DNA of 36,839 nucleotides, from positions 1 to 36,839 of the forward strand of contig NZ_JACEFC010000028.1 of NCBI RefSeq assembly GCF_014180715.1. Direction: 5' to 3'. Below are positions 16,499-25,204 of this stretch, one piece after another. Both the position numbers and the translations under genes were made by a program. The notes under the pieces were generated by a model. It ran no database searches and was not told the DNA's origin. It was given only the letters and a program-made list of their open reading frames with translations. The stretch is from Nocardioides stalactiti. Its GTDB lineage: Bacteria; Actinomycetota; Actinomycetes; Propionibacteriales; Nocardioidaceae. The first letter of the stretch is position 1. Each line of letters starts with the position of its first letter.

Positions 16499-16525
16499 TC
16501 CGCGGGCGCCCGCCGACCGGAGCGG

Positions 16526-16720
16526 TCAGGCGGTCCAGCGCACTGCGTCGTCGACGAAGTCGGCGAGGGCGTGGACGCCGCGCAGGTCGCGGCGCTCGGC
16601 CATCAGCCGGGTCAGGCCCTCGGCATGGCGGTCGCGCAGGGCGGCTCGCCGCGCGAGCGTGCGGTCGATGGTGCGATCGATCGTCCCTTCGGGGGTCACC
16701 TCGGTGGTGTTCTCGTCCAT
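16526..16720 (-). CDS. Small hypothetical protein
   Basis: This 64-residue charged protein (many Asp, Glu, Arg) has no membrane segment and belongs to no family I recognise. Translation from the ATG at 16720 is preferred; CACTCT lies 7 bases upstream, a weak leaderless -10. An in-frame TTG at 16759 would add 13 residues without a ribosome site. Codon third positions are GC-rich, as in its neighbours. It is convergent with the HerA-like gene. Confidence 0.45.
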   Translation of the reverse strand: MDENTTEVTPEGTIDRTIDRTLARRAALRDRHAEGLTRLMAERRDLRGVHALADFVDDAVRWTA

Positions 16721-16931
16721 GTCCCCCAGAGTGGCGCGCGGATGTCCCCGGCAAACCAACGTTTCGTTACGAACCGGTGTCCTCGGGTGTGATCGTCACT
16801 ACATTCACGGAAGGGCCGTGCACGGTGCCCGGGGCGACCGTGCACGCGGCGACGGTCCGGGCGCGGGACGGAGGTCACAGCACGTCGGGGTTGGCGCGGG
16901 ACCGCGCTGGCCTCCATACTCCTGACAAAGG

Positions 16932-16949
16932 TAGAACGTGTTCTAGATT
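16932..16949 (+). promoter_or_regulatory. KstR-type operator and -10 of the lipid operon
   Basis: TAGAACGTGTTCTA (16932-16945) matches the KstR motif TNNAACNNGTTNNA, with perfectly complementary 6-base arms. The overlapping TAGATT (16944-16949) is a TANNNT -10 hexamer, so a bound repressor would cover the promoter. The rest of the 16721-16962 gap holds only short repeats: a CCGTGCACGG palindrome with a second CCGTGCACG copy nearby (16816-16850), and TTCGTTACGAA around 16764. Confidence 0.72.
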
Positions 16950-16962
16950 CGTGGGAGACCGG

Positions 16963-17763
16963 GTGTACGACTTCGAAGGTGACAAGGGTTCCGAGGGGAC
17001 CCCGGGCGGTGACGGGCCGGCCCGTGCGCTGCTGCTCCTCGAGCTGCCGCGGGTCGCGGGGGAGTACGCCGCCTCGCGCGCCGTCGACCTGGTCGCGCCC
17101 CGCCGCCCCACCGGGGACGGCCGCCCGGTGCTCGTCATCCCCGGTTTCCACGCGACCGACGGCCTGACCCGTCGGCTCCGGAGCCACCTGAAGCGGCACG
17201 ACTTCCGCGTCCACGGCTGGGGCCAGGGCGCCAACATCGGCCTCACCGACGAGCTGATCGACGGGCTGGCCGACCGCTTCGAGGAGATCCGGAAGCGGTA
17301 CGACGAGCCGGTGAGTGTCGTGGGCTGGAGCTTCGGCGGCGTGCTCGCGCGCGGGCTCGCCCACACCTACCCCGGCGACGTCCGCCAGATCGTGTGCCTC
17401 GGCTCGCCGTGGCGCGCCGACGGCGAGAAGACCCGTGCGACCGCCATGTTCGAGCGGTCGCGCCGCAAGCACGGCATCTCCGACCGGGCCAAGCCGATGA
17501 TCGACCTGCTGCGCGGGCCGGTCCCCGTGCCGACGACCGCGGTCTGGTCCAAGACCGACGGCATCGTGCCGTGGCGCGGCTGCCGGGTCGACGTCTCGGT
17601 CTATCCGCGCGCCGAGAACGTGGCCGTCCCGAGCAGCCACGTCGGCATGGTCGCCAACCCGCTGGTCCTCGACGTGGTCGTCGACCGACTGAGTCAGGAC
17701 CTCGAGGACTGGCACGAGTTCTCCTGGCGTCGCGCGCTGGCGCAGAAGTGGGGAGCAGCATGA
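16963..17763 (+). CDS. Alpha/beta-fold hydrolase (lipase-like), first gene of lipid operon
   Basis: This is about a 266-residue protein with the lipase-like segment VLVIPGFHATDG, the nucleophile elbow G-W-S-F-G-G (Ser123) and a late His in PSSHVGMV. The GFHATDGLTRRLRSHLKRHDF segment resembles actinobacterial triacylglycerol-lipase/PGAP1-like esterases. Start choice is uncertain: GTG 16963 has GGGAG 5 bases upstream and suits the -10 at 16944-16949; GTG 16951 would add four residues. The stop overlaps the acyltransferase start (ATGA). Likely role: release or transfer of an acyl group in the lipid pathway encoded downstream. Confidence 0.8.
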   Translation: MYDFEGDKGSEGTPGGDGPARALLLLELPRVAGEYAASRAVDLVAPRRPTGDGRPVLVIPGFHATDGLTRRLRSHLKRHDFRVHGWGQGANIGLTDELIDGLADRFEEIRKRYDEPVSVVGWSFGGVLARGLAHTYPGDVRQIVCLGSPWRADGEKTRATAMFERSRRKHGISDRAKPMIDLLRGPVPVPTTAVWSKTDGIVPWRGCRVDVSVYPRAENVAVPSSHVGMVANPLVLDVVVDRLSQDLEDWHEFSWRRALAQKWGAA

Positions 17764-18566
17764 GCCGCAGCCCGCTCGACGAGCGCGACCCCGCCTACAT
17801 CGCGAAGGCACTGCCGTTCCTGCGACTGGCCATGAAGGGCTACTTCCGCTCCGAGGTCAGGGACATCGAGCGGGTGCCGACGGACGGCGCGCTCATGGTC
17901 GGCAACCACTCGGGCGGGATCATGGCGATGGACGTCCCGATCATCGCCGTCGCCTACGCCGAGGCGTTCGGACCGGAGACCCCGCTCTACTGCCTGGCTC
18001 ACGACATGCTGTTCACCGGCGCCGCCGGTCCGGTCATGCGCAAGTTCGGCTTCGTCCCGGCAGACCGCGCGAGCGCCGAGGAGGTGCTGGCGTCGGGGGC
18101 GGTCACGATCGTCTTCCCCGGTGGTGACTACGACACCTTCCGGCCCACGCTCAAGGCCAACGTCATCGACTTCGCCGGCCGCAAGGGCTATGTCCGCACG
18201 GCGTTGAAGGTCGGCGTCCCGATCGTCCCGGTCGTCTCGATCGGCGGGCAGGAGTCGCAGTTCCACCTCACCCGCGGGGAGTGGCTGGGACGGATGTCGC
18301 CGCTGCGCAAGGTGATGCGGACCGACCTGCTGCCCCTGACCATCGGCTTCCCCTTCGGTCTGGTCCCGGCGGGGGTCGGCAACATCCCGCTGCCGACCAA
18401 GATCGTGACCCAGGTGCTGGACCCGATCGACCCCAGGGAGATCGCGGCCGAGTTCGGGGCTGACACCGACGCGGCCGTCGCCGAGATCGACGAGGTGGTC
18501 CGCGGGCGGATGCAGGCCGCGCTCGACGAGCTGGCCCGCGAGCGTCGCTTCCCGGTGCTCGGATGA
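17760..18566 (+). CDS. Lysophospholipid/monoacylglycerol-type acyltransferase
   Basis: This 268-residue protein belongs to the PlsC-like LPLAT superfamily. The catalytic motif reads N-H50-S-G-G-I-M-A-M-D, with longer spacing than the classic HX4D, and the later FPGGDYD motif suits the MGAT-like subgroup. It should move an acyl group from acyl-CoA to a lysolipid or glyceride at the inner membrane face. It overlaps the upstream hydrolase and the downstream acyl-CoA synthetase by 4 bases each (ATGA). The synthetase can supply acyl-CoA and the WS/DGAT two genes on can add a further acyl chain. Confidence 0.85.
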   Translation: MSRSPLDERDPAYIAKALPFLRLAMKGYFRSEVRDIERVPTDGALMVGNHSGGIMAMDVPIIAVAYAEAFGPETPLYCLAHDMLFTGAAGPVMRKFGFVPADRASAEEVLASGAVTIVFPGGDYDTFRPTLKANVIDFAGRKGYVRTALKVGVPIVPVVSIGGQESQFHLTRGEWLGRMSPLRKVMRTDLLPLTIGFPFGLVPAGVGNIPLPTKIVTQVLDPIDPREIAAEFGADTDAAVAEIDEVVRGRMQAALDELARERRFPVLG

Positions 18567-20203
18567 GCCAGGCCATGACGCCCCCCAAGAGCCGCGGCAG
18601 GCTGCGGACCCAGCTCTGGGCCACCGGGCACCTCCTCCGGAGCCGGATGATGGTGCCGATGGGCCCGCGCAAGGTCGCCGGCATGGCGAAGATCTTTCGC
18701 AGCTACGGCCCGCACGCGACCACCGGCTTCGCGCTGTCGGCCAACCGTCGTCCCGACGGGATCGGCCTCGTCGACGAGCGCGGGACGCTGACCTGGCGTG
18801 AGATCCAGGTCCGGGCCGAGGCGCTCGCAGTCGGCCTGGCGGGGCTGGGCGACCAGCCCCCGACCTCGGTCGCGATCCTGTGTCGCAACCACCGCGGGTT
18901 CGTCGACGCGTTCCTCGCCGCCGGCAAGCTCGGCGTCCCGGGGCTGCTGCTCAACACGGGCTTCTCCGCGCCGCAGTTGGCCGACGTCCTGGAGCGGGAG
19001 GCATCGACCCTCATCGTGTACGACGAGGAGTTCGCCGGCCTCGTCGCGGAGGCTCGGGGACGGATCCCCGGTCTCGCCGAGGTGCTGGCCTGGGTCGATG
19101 AGCCCGACGCTGTCCAGGGGGCGACGGTGGACGGCCTGATCGAGTCCCACCGCGGGCAGCAGCCGCCGGTCACCCGCCCCGGTCGGGTCGTGCTGCTCAC
19201 CTCTGGCACCACGGGGACGCCCAAGGGCGCCAACCGCAGCGGCGGCGGGCCGGCCGAGCTCGCCGCGATGCTCGAGCGGATCCCGTGGCAGGGTGAGGAG
19301 ACCGTCGTGGTCGCCGCCCCGACGTTCCACGCCTGGGGCATGGGGCAGATGGTCATCGCCGCCACCATGGCGTGCACGATCGTGATGCGTCGCAGGTTCG
19401 ACCCGGAGGCGACGTTGGCGCTGGCCGACGAGCACCGGGCCACGGGCATCGCGGTCGTGCCGGTGATGCTCGAGCGGATCATGGACCTGCCCGGCGAGGT
19501 GCTCGACAAGTACCGCCTCGACAGCGTGCGGTTCGTGACGGCCAGCGGTTCCCGGATGCGCGGGGAGTCGGTCATCGCCTTCATGGACCGGTTCGGCGAC
19601 AAGGTCTACAACAGCTACAACGCCACCGAGGCGGGCCAGATCAGCATCGCCGTCCCGGCCGACCTTCGGCACGCCTCGGACACGGCGGGCCGGCCCGTCA
19701 CCGGCACGGTCGTCCGCCTGGTCGACGACGACGGTCGCGACGTGCAGGTCGGCGAGGTGGGTCGGATCGTCCTGCGGGGCGCGTCGGAGTTCGACGGCTA
19801 CACGACGGGCGACACCAAGGCCTCGCTCGACGGCTTCATGGTCTCCGGCGACGTCGGGCGGATGGACGCCGACGGGCGGCTCTACGTGGTCGGCCGCGAC
19901 GACGACATGATCGTCTCGGGCGGCGAGAACGTCTACCCCGTCGAGGTCGAGAAGGCGATCGGCGAGCTCTCGGAGGTGCGGGAGGTCGTCGTCGTCGGCG
20001 TCGACGACGAGAAGTTCGGCCAGCGGCTCGCGGCGTACGTCGTACCGACGCAGCCCGACGGCGTGGACGCCGACGCGGTCCGCACGCACGTGAGGTCGAG
20101 ACTCGCCGGCTACAAGGTCCCGCGCGACGTGGTGCTCCTCGACGAGCTGCCCCGCAACGCGTCGGGCAAGGTCGTCGTGCGCGACCTGCCGGGCGTCGGC
20201 TGA
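18563..20203 (+). CDS. Fatty-acyl-CoA synthetase (FadD-like)
   Basis: This 546-residue AMP-forming ligase has the P-loop-like motif T213-S-G-T-T-G-T-P-K-G, the YNATEAG motif (A5-like), the GRDDDMIVSGGENVYP hinge region and a C-terminal catalytic lysine in NASGKVV. The length is normal for FadD proteins. It activates a carboxylic acid to acyl-CoA through an acyl-adenylate. The N-terminal 60 residues are basic with a moderately hydrophobic stretch and may associate with membrane. The start overlaps the acyltransferase stop (ATGA). The substrate may be a long-chain fatty acid or a sterol side-chain acid, given the KstR-type operator. Confidence 0.88.
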   Translation: MSQAMTPPKSRGRLRTQLWATGHLLRSRMMVPMGPRKVAGMAKIFRSYGPHATTGFALSANRRPDGIGLVDERGTLTWREIQVRAEALAVGLAGLGDQPPTSVAILCRNHRGFVDAFLAAGKLGVPGLLLNTGFSAPQLADVLEREASTLIVYDEEFAGLVAEARGRIPGLAEVLAWVDEPDAVQGATVDGLIESHRGQQPPVTRPGRVVLLTSGTTGTPKGANRSGGGPAELAAMLERIPWQGEETVVVAAPTFHAWGMGQMVIAATMACTIVMRRRFDPEATLALADEHRATGIAVVPVMLERIMDLPGEVLDKYRLDSVRFVTASGSRMRGESVIAFMDRFGDKVYNSYNATEAGQISIAVPADLRHASDTAGRPVTGTVVRLVDDDGRDVQVGEVGRIVLRGASEFDGYTTGDTKASLDGFMVSGDVGRMDADGRLYVVGRDDDMIVSGGENVYPVEVEKAIGELSEVREVVVVGVDDEKFGQRLAAYVVPTQPDGVDADAVRTHVRSRLAGYKVPRDVVLLDELPRNASGKVVVRDLPGVG

Positions 20204-20224
20204 GGTCGGGAGGCGACGGGACAG

Positions 20225-21724
20225 ATGGCGTCGATCACGCGGATGTCGGGCTTCGATGCGGGTTTCCTCTACATGGAGACCCCGTCGATGCACATGCACA
20301 CCCTCAAGATCGCCGTCCTCGACCCGTCGACCGACAACACGTTCGACAACCTGATCGAGCGGATGACCGAGCGGCTGCGGCTGCTGCCACCGATGCGTCG
20401 GCGGGTCGTCCAGGTGCCGTTCCGGCTCAACCACCCCGTGCTCGTGACGCAACGCAGCATCGACCCCGAGCGCCACTTCTTCCGCCACGACATCGGCGGC
20501 GACGGCACCATGAGGGAGCTCGAGAAGCTGATCGGCGAGATCTGCAGCACGCCGCTGGACCGGAGCGTGCCGCTGTGGGAGCTGCACCTGTGTGAGGGCC
20601 TCCCGGACGGGAAGGTCGCGATCGTCGGCAAGATCCACCACGCACTGGCCGACGGGCTCGCGGCCAACGCGATGCTCGCCAACGTCATGGACGTCGCGTC
20701 CACCGACCTGCGCCCCGGAGGCGCGCGCGGGGAGACCCACGACGGTGTCGACGACCCGAGCCACAGCCTCCTGGTCCGGCACGCCCTGCGGGACGGAGCC
20801 CGGCAGATCCTCGACTTCCCCAAGCTCATCACGACCACCGTGCGCCGGATCCTCGCTGTGGTCCGCTACCGGCGGGCCATGGAGGGGAGCGTGCCGACGC
20901 CGGTCAAGGACGCGCCGCGGACGTCGTTCAACGGTCCGCTCACTCGTCGTCGCAGCTTTGCGACGGTCACCATCCCGCTCGCCGAGCTCAAGCGGGCCCG
21001 GGCGGCCCACGCCACCGAGATCGACGGGCTCACCCTCAACGACGTGGTGCTCGGCGTCACCTCCGGGGCGCTGCGTCGGTGGCTCGCCGCGCAGGGCGAG
21101 TTCCCGCTCCGCTCGCTCCTCGCCGGGGTCCCGGTCGGCCTCGACGCCAACGACATCGAGCCGCGCCTGATGGGCAACAACGTCTCGAACCTGTTCACCA
21201 CCCTCGCGACCGACGTCGACGATCCCGTCGAGCGGCTGCGCACGATCTCGATCACGACCCGGCACGCCAAGGCGATCAACCAGCGGCTGGGCACCTCCCT
21301 CATGGACTGGTCGCAGTTCGCGCCGCCGGCGCCGTTCGCGGCCGCGGTGCGCGCCTACTCCCGGGTGCGCGGCGCCCGGTTCCACCCGGCCGCGTTCAAC
21401 GTGATCGTCTCCAACGTCCCCGGCCCGCGGGAGCGGGTGAAGATCGCCGGCTCGCAGCTGTCCGACGTCTTCAGCGTCGGACCGTTGACCGAGGGCATCG
21501 GCCTCAACGTGACGGTCTGGTCCTACATGGACCACATGAACTTCTCCCTCCTCGCGTGCCCGGACCTGCTGCCGGACGTCGAGGTGCTGGCGGCGTACGT
21601 CCCCGCCGCACTGGCAGAGCTGCTCGGCGAGCCCGAGCCCGGTGCGGCAGCCGAGCCCGTCGCCGAGGACCAGCAGGACACCCCCGAGCCGGGCAACCAT
21701 CCGGGCAACCAGGAGAGTGCATGA
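20225..21724 (+). CDS. Wax ester synthase / diacylglycerol acyltransferase (WS/DGAT)
   Basis: This 499-residue protein has the WS/DGAT catalytic motif HHxxxDG as H138-H-A-L-A-D-G144 and the preceding PLWELHLCEGL segment. The NVIVSNVPGPRE motif in the C-terminal half is also diagnostic. These enzymes esterify acyl-CoA to diacylglycerol or a long-chain alcohol, making storage lipid at the membrane. The C-terminal 25 residues are Glu/Pro-rich and likely disordered. The ATG at 20225 lies 21 bases after the synthetase stop with GGGAGG upstream. The stop overlaps the next start (ATGA). Confidence 0.92.
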   Translation: MASITRMSGFDAGFLYMETPSMHMHTLKIAVLDPSTDNTFDNLIERMTERLRLLPPMRRRVVQVPFRLNHPVLVTQRSIDPERHFFRHDIGGDGTMRELEKLIGEICSTPLDRSVPLWELHLCEGLPDGKVAIVGKIHHALADGLAANAMLANVMDVASTDLRPGGARGETHDGVDDPSHSLLVRHALRDGARQILDFPKLITTTVRRILAVVRYRRAMEGSVPTPVKDAPRTSFNGPLTRRRSFATVTIPLAELKRARAAHATEIDGLTLNDVVLGVTSGALRRWLAAQGEFPLRSLLAGVPVGLDANDIEPRLMGNNVSNLFTTLATDVDDPVERLRTISITTRHAKAINQRLGTSLMDWSQFAPPAPFAAAVRAYSRVRGARFHPAAFNVIVSNVPGPRERVKIAGSQLSDVFSVGPLTEGIGLNVTVWSYMDHMNFSLLACPDLLPDVEVLAAYVPAALAELLGEPEPGAAAEPVAEDQQDTPEPGNHPGNQESA

Positions 21725-22716
21725 CCTTCCAGACCATCGGCCGGCACACGACTCGTGTCGGCGGCAAGGCCGTGCGCTTCACCGGACGGGTGATGCTGCG
21801 GACCTTGCGGTCCGCCACCGAGGAGCTCACCCCGGACGTCCCGATCCCGCCGGCCGGGCGTGCTGTCGAGCTGCCGGGGCGCGGTACGACGCACGTGCTC
21901 GACATCCCCGGCCCGACGGCCGAGGCACCGACGCTGCTGCTCATGCACGGCATCGCGACCACCGGGCCGCTGACCTGGTTCACGGTCCTTGAGGAGCTCC
22001 AGCAGCACTACCGGGTCGTGACCTTCGACCAGCGCTGGCACGGCCGTGGCATCCGGTCGGACAAGTTCCTGCTCGACGACTGCGCGGACGACGCGGCCGC
22101 CGTGCTCGACGTCCTCGGCATCGACAAGGCGGTCGTCGTCGGCTACTCGATGGGTGGTGCGAGCGCCCAGGTGATGTGGCAGCGCCACCCGGAGCGGATC
22201 GCCGGGCTGGTGCTGTGCTCGACCGCGGGCCACTGGGAGGGTCACCTCGGCGAGCGGGTCTTCTTCCAGTCGCTCCGTGCGCTCAACGTCCTCCTGCTCC
22301 AGATCGCGGCCGCCAAGGTGGCGCGCCAGGGCGAGGCACTGGTGCCGGCGGAGGAGCTCGCCCTCGAGGGGCTGCGGGACTGGGCCCTCACCGAGCTCCG
22401 GACGACGAGCCTGTGGGCGTTCCCCGTCGTCATGGCGGAGCTCGGTCGCTTCGACTCCGCCGCCTGGATCGGCGACATCGACGTGCCGGCCGCGGTGCTG
22501 GTCACCGCCAAGGACCACGCGATCCCCACCGAGCGGCAGCGTCAGCTCGGTGCCGCGATCCCGGGCGCGATCGTGCGGGAGGCGCCCGGCGGGCACACCT
22601 CGCTCATCTTCGACCTCCCGCGGTGGAAGCCGCTCTTCCTCGAGCTGGTCGACGAGGTCGTCGCCCAGGCGACCGAGGGCACGTCCCCGCGGTCGCCGCG
22701 CGCGGTCAACGGCTGA
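21721..22716 (+). CDS. Alpha/beta-fold hydrolase, last gene of lipid operon
   Basis: This 331-residue hydrolase has a basic N-terminal extension of about 60 residues, the oxyanion segment LLLMHGIATTGP, the nucleophile elbow G-Y-S-M-G-G (Ser143), TAKDHAIP around the acid residue and a catalytic His in PGGHTSL. It is probably an esterase or lipase. Coupling to the WS/DGAT gene (ATGA overlap) suggests it turns over or edits the ester product. Its 3' end overlaps the convergent amine oxidase gene by 11 bases. The exact substrate is unknown. Confidence 0.85.
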   Translation: MTFQTIGRHTTRVGGKAVRFTGRVMLRTLRSATEELTPDVPIPPAGRAVELPGRGTTHVLDIPGPTAEAPTLLLMHGIATTGPLTWFTVLEELQQHYRVVTFDQRWHGRGIRSDKFLLDDCADDAAAVLDVLGIDKAVVVGYSMGGASAQVMWQRHPERIAGLVLCSTAGHWEGHLGERVFFQSLRALNVLLLQIAAAKVARQGEALVPAEELALEGLRDWALTELRTTSLWAFPVVMAELGRFDSAAWIGDIDVPAAVLVTAKDHAIPTERQRQLGAAIPGAIVREAPGGHTSLIFDLPRWKPLFLELVDEVVAQATEGTSPRSPRAVNG

Positions 22717-23911
22717 CTGTCCCCGCCACCTGCGCGGCGCGCACGCCGCTGCGCAGGGCGCCCTCCATCGTCCCGGAGTGGGCGCCGGCGGTGTGCTCGC
22801 CCGCGAGGACGAGAGGACCCGCCGGCTCCGCCAGCAGGGCGGCGGCGTCCGCGGCCCGGCCGGCGAGGACGTAGGAGTAGCCGCCGCGCGTCCACTCCTC
22901 GCGCTGCCAGTCGGTGAGGAGTGCCTGCTCCGCGACGAGGTCGAGGTCGGGACGCAGGGTGGCGAGCCGATCGACCCAGGTGGCGGGACCGTCGGCGACC
23001 GCGAGGCGGTCGCGCGCCGCGGCGCTGCCGGCGAAGCAGGAGGTCGCGGTCACCGCGCCGTCGCCGGCCGGGTCGCGGGAGGTCCACGACCACCACGACT
23101 CGCCGGGAGCCTGGACGCCGTCCGGCGCGACGGCGCCCCGCGTCGGCACCGACAGCTTGGCCGCGGTCCCGGTGGCGATCCCGTCGAGCCCGCGCTGCCA
23201 GGCGGCGGGGAACCCGCGGATCCACCGCACGTGCTCCAGCAGCGCGAGCGGGACGGCGACCACCGCGCGATCGACGACCTCCTCGCGGCCGCCCGTCGTC
23301 AGCACCACGTCATCGTCCCGGGCGTCGACGGCGGTCACGGGGGTCGCGAGCCGCACCCGGTCGCCGAGCTCCGCGGCCATCGAGAGGCAGATCCGCTGGT
23401 TGCCGCCGACGACGCGTGCTGCCGCGTCGACCCGGGCCCCGTCGGCCCGCGCGACGTGGAAGCGCGCACTGGCTCGTGCGGGGTCTCCCGCCGTCGACGT
23501 CGCGATCCGCAGGTAGGCCGGGTCGGCGGCGTACCCCGGTCCGAGGGCGGCGGCGAACGCCGCTGCGACGGTCGTGTCGTCCTCGGGGATCTGCGCCGCG
23601 ACCGCGGTCAGCGTCGCCTCGAGCGCGGCCAGGTCGGGCACGACGCCGTCGAGGCGGCGCCGGTGGAACCGGACACCGTGCGGCGCGAGCGGCAGCCCGA
23701 GCTCGGCGCACAGGCCGCGGATCGTGTGCTGGTCGGCGTCGATCCACTCCCCGCCGCGCTCGACCACCGTCCCGTCGGGCAGCGCGGTCGACCAGGTCCG
23801 GCCGCCGACCCGGTCGCGCGCCTCCAGCACGACGACGTCGTGACCTTCTCGGTGCAGCCTCCAGGCACACACCAGGCCGGCCAGGCCCGCTCCGACGACT
23901 CCGATCCGCAC
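22706..23911 (-). CDS. Flavin monoamine oxidase family protein
   Basis: This 401-residue protein has an N-terminal FAD motif GAGLAGL (about residues 7-13) and the LEARDRVGGRTWS motif of amine oxidases. Its C-terminal segment LVLAGEHTAGAHSGTMEGALRSG is the usual FAD-contact end of the family. It oxidises an amine or a related donor with O2 as acceptor; the substrate is unknown. The GTG at 23911 is chosen because it begins just before the Rossmann strand and has CATGCT 6 bases upstream (leaderless). The stop lies inside the last codons of the convergent hydrolase gene. Confidence 0.85.
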   Translation of the reverse strand: MRIGVVGAGLAGLVCAWRLHREGHDVVVLEARDRVGGRTWSTALPDGTVVERGGEWIDADQHTIRGLCAELGLPLAPHGVRFHRRRLDGVVPDLAALEATLTAVAAQIPEDDTTVAAAFAAALGPGYAADPAYLRIATSTAGDPARASARFHVARADGARVDAAARVVGGNQRICLSMAAELGDRVRLATPVTAVDARDDDVVLTTGGREEVVDRAVVAVPLALLEHVRWIRGFPAAWQRGLDGIATGTAAKLSVPTRGAVAPDGVQAPGESWWSWTSRDPAGDGAVTATSCFAGSAAARDRLAVADGPATWVDRLATLRPDLDLVAEQALLTDWQREEWTRGGYSYVLAGRAADAAALLAEPAGPLVLAGEHTAGAHSGTMEGALRSGVRAAQVAGTVSR

Positions 23912-23964
23912 GAGGTCAGCATGCCCGACCGTCACCCGCCCCGGACGGCGCTCCGACCAGCGCG

Positions 23965-24486
23965 TCAGAGCCGCCCGAGGGCCAGGTCTGCCAGCTGGCC
24001 GAGGAGGGCGAGGGCGTCGTCCTTGCTCTCGGTCGTCCGGGCGAGGGTGAGGAGGATCAGGCCTCGCTCGGACTGCGCGAGCACGGCTGCGTCGGCGCGC
24101 TCGCCCTCCTCGAAGAAGCCGAGTGACCGCTCGCCCACCCCGTCGAACGGGATGCGCGGTCCGAAGAGCACCTCGGTGCTGTCGGCGGTCTGGTCGAAGG
24201 AGTCGGGATCGGAGTGGGCGATGACGGAGAGGATCTCGCCGCTCTTCTTCGTCCACCGGCAGCTGGCGATGCCGAGCGACTCGTCCTCGACGGGGGTGAT
24301 CCCGGTCCAGCCGACGACGGCCTCGATGTCGTCCGACGTGAGGTAGTCACACCCGGGCCGCAGGTTCAGCGCCGAACGGGCGTCGGCGAGGTCCTGGGCG
24401 GAGGGACCCTCGTCGTCCTCGCCGCATCCCGCGAGAGCGAGGAGGGCGGCGAGGACGACGACGGCGCGAGCGATGGGTCGGTGCAC
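23965..24486 (-). CDS. Lipoprotein, DUF3558-like
   Basis: This 173-residue protein has a signal peptide with lipobox LAGC (Cys at about residue 21) and an acidic linker. Its outer domain contains C-x3-L-T-S-D-D-I near residue 46 and an S-C-R-W motif about 30 residues on. This Cys pair and the LTxDDI motif suggest a DUF3558-like fold and are shared with the gene just upstream. The GTG at 24486 lies one base after the previous stop, so the two lipoproteins form an operon and look like a diverged duplication. The function is not known. Confidence 0.7.
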   Translation of the reverse strand: MHRPIARAVVVLAALLALAGCGEDDEGPSAQDLADARSALNLRPGCDYLTSDDIEAVVGWTGITPVEDESLGIASCRWTKKSGEILSVIAHSDPDSFDQTADSTEVLFGPRIPFDGVGERSLGFFEEGERADAAVLAQSERGLILLTLARTTESKDDALALLGQLADLALGRL

Positions 24487-24487
24487 G

Positions 24488-25087
24488 TCAGAGGCCGTTG
24501 GCCACCGCGGTCGCCATGTCGGTGATCGCGCTGCGCATGTCGGCCTCCACGCCGCTGAAGTCGGTGTAGATCAGCGCGACGAGCTGATCGCCGACCTGGG
24601 TGATGACGGCGGCCTGCGGGAGCGTCGCCTCGGTGTACATGATCACGGCCTCGTCGCCGACCCCCGGAAGGTCCTCGGCCGGTCCGACGACCGACTCGGT
24701 CGCGGAGACCGTCGCGTCGAAGGTGCCCGTCTCGGCCTTGATGCTGAGGTTGACGTTGGCGCCGGAGGTGGACGTCCAGTTGCAGATCGTGGTGCCGGCG
24801 ACGCTGCCGTCCTCGGCCGCACCGTCGATCTCGGTCAGGGCCAGGATGTCGTCGTCGGTGAGGATGCAGCCCGTCGCGCCCGTGTCCTCGCCGTCGTCGG
24901 TCGCGAGGTCGGTCTCGACGTCGGTCGGGATCGAGGTGTCGACCGAGGTCGGCAGGTCCGTCGGGACCGAGACCGAGGGGGTGTCGCTGCTGTCGTCGTT
25001 GTCGTCGTCATCACTGCTGTCCTCGCCGCAGCCGGTGACGGCGAGGGCGAGCACGATCGCGGGGAGCAAGGTGCGGAACTGACGCAT
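24488..25087 (-). CDS. Lipoprotein with Asp-rich linker, paralogue of the next gene
   Basis: This 199-residue protein has a signal peptide with lipobox VTGC, then a disordered Asp/Ser/Thr/Pro-rich linker (about residues 22-70). An outer domain follows with G-C-I-L-T-D-D-D-I and, about 30 residues later, I-C-N-W. The Cys pair and motif match the following lipoprotein. The linker motif TSVDTSIPTDV is nearly the same as [11 protein letters not shown] in the membrane protein encoded at 35825-36697. The ATG at 25087 has AGAGG upstream. A small hairpin (25107-25127, CGCGGGA/TCCCGCG) lies in the leader. Confidence 0.7.
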   Translation of the reverse strand: MRQFRTLLPAIVLALAVTGCGEDSSDDDDNDDSSDTPSVSVPTDLPTSVDTSIPTDVETDLATDDGEDTGATGCILTDDDILALTEIDGAAEDGSVAGTTICNWTSTSGANVNLSIKAETGTFDATVSATESVVGPAEDLPGVGDEAVIMYTEATLPQAAVITQVGDQLVALIYTDFSGVEADMRSAITDMATAVANGL

Positions 25088-25138
25088 GGGACTGCCTCTT
25101 CTCGAACGCGGGAAAGCCCCTCCCGCGCCGGAAACTAG

Positions 25139-25200
25139 CGTCGCACCCGGTCTACCGGTCGTGAATCAGCCAAATCACGACCCGTGGACCGGGTACGACG
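25139..25200 (-). terminator. Large hairpin downstream of icmF
   Basis: Arms 25139-25164 and 25175-25200 are inverted copies with 23 of 26 positions complementary and a 10-base loop. The right arm ends 4 bases before the icmF stop codon (25205-25207), on the downstream side. It probably ends the icmF transcript before the lipoprotein operon. No U-tract is evident. Confidence 0.55.
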
Positions 25201-25204
25201 AGCG

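Noticed and set aside
16816..16850. CCGTGCACGG palindrome and nearby second CCGTGCACG copy
   Set aside because: Short GC-rich repeats are expected by chance here, and they lie about 80 bases upstream of the mapped KstR-type promoter without a partner regulator.
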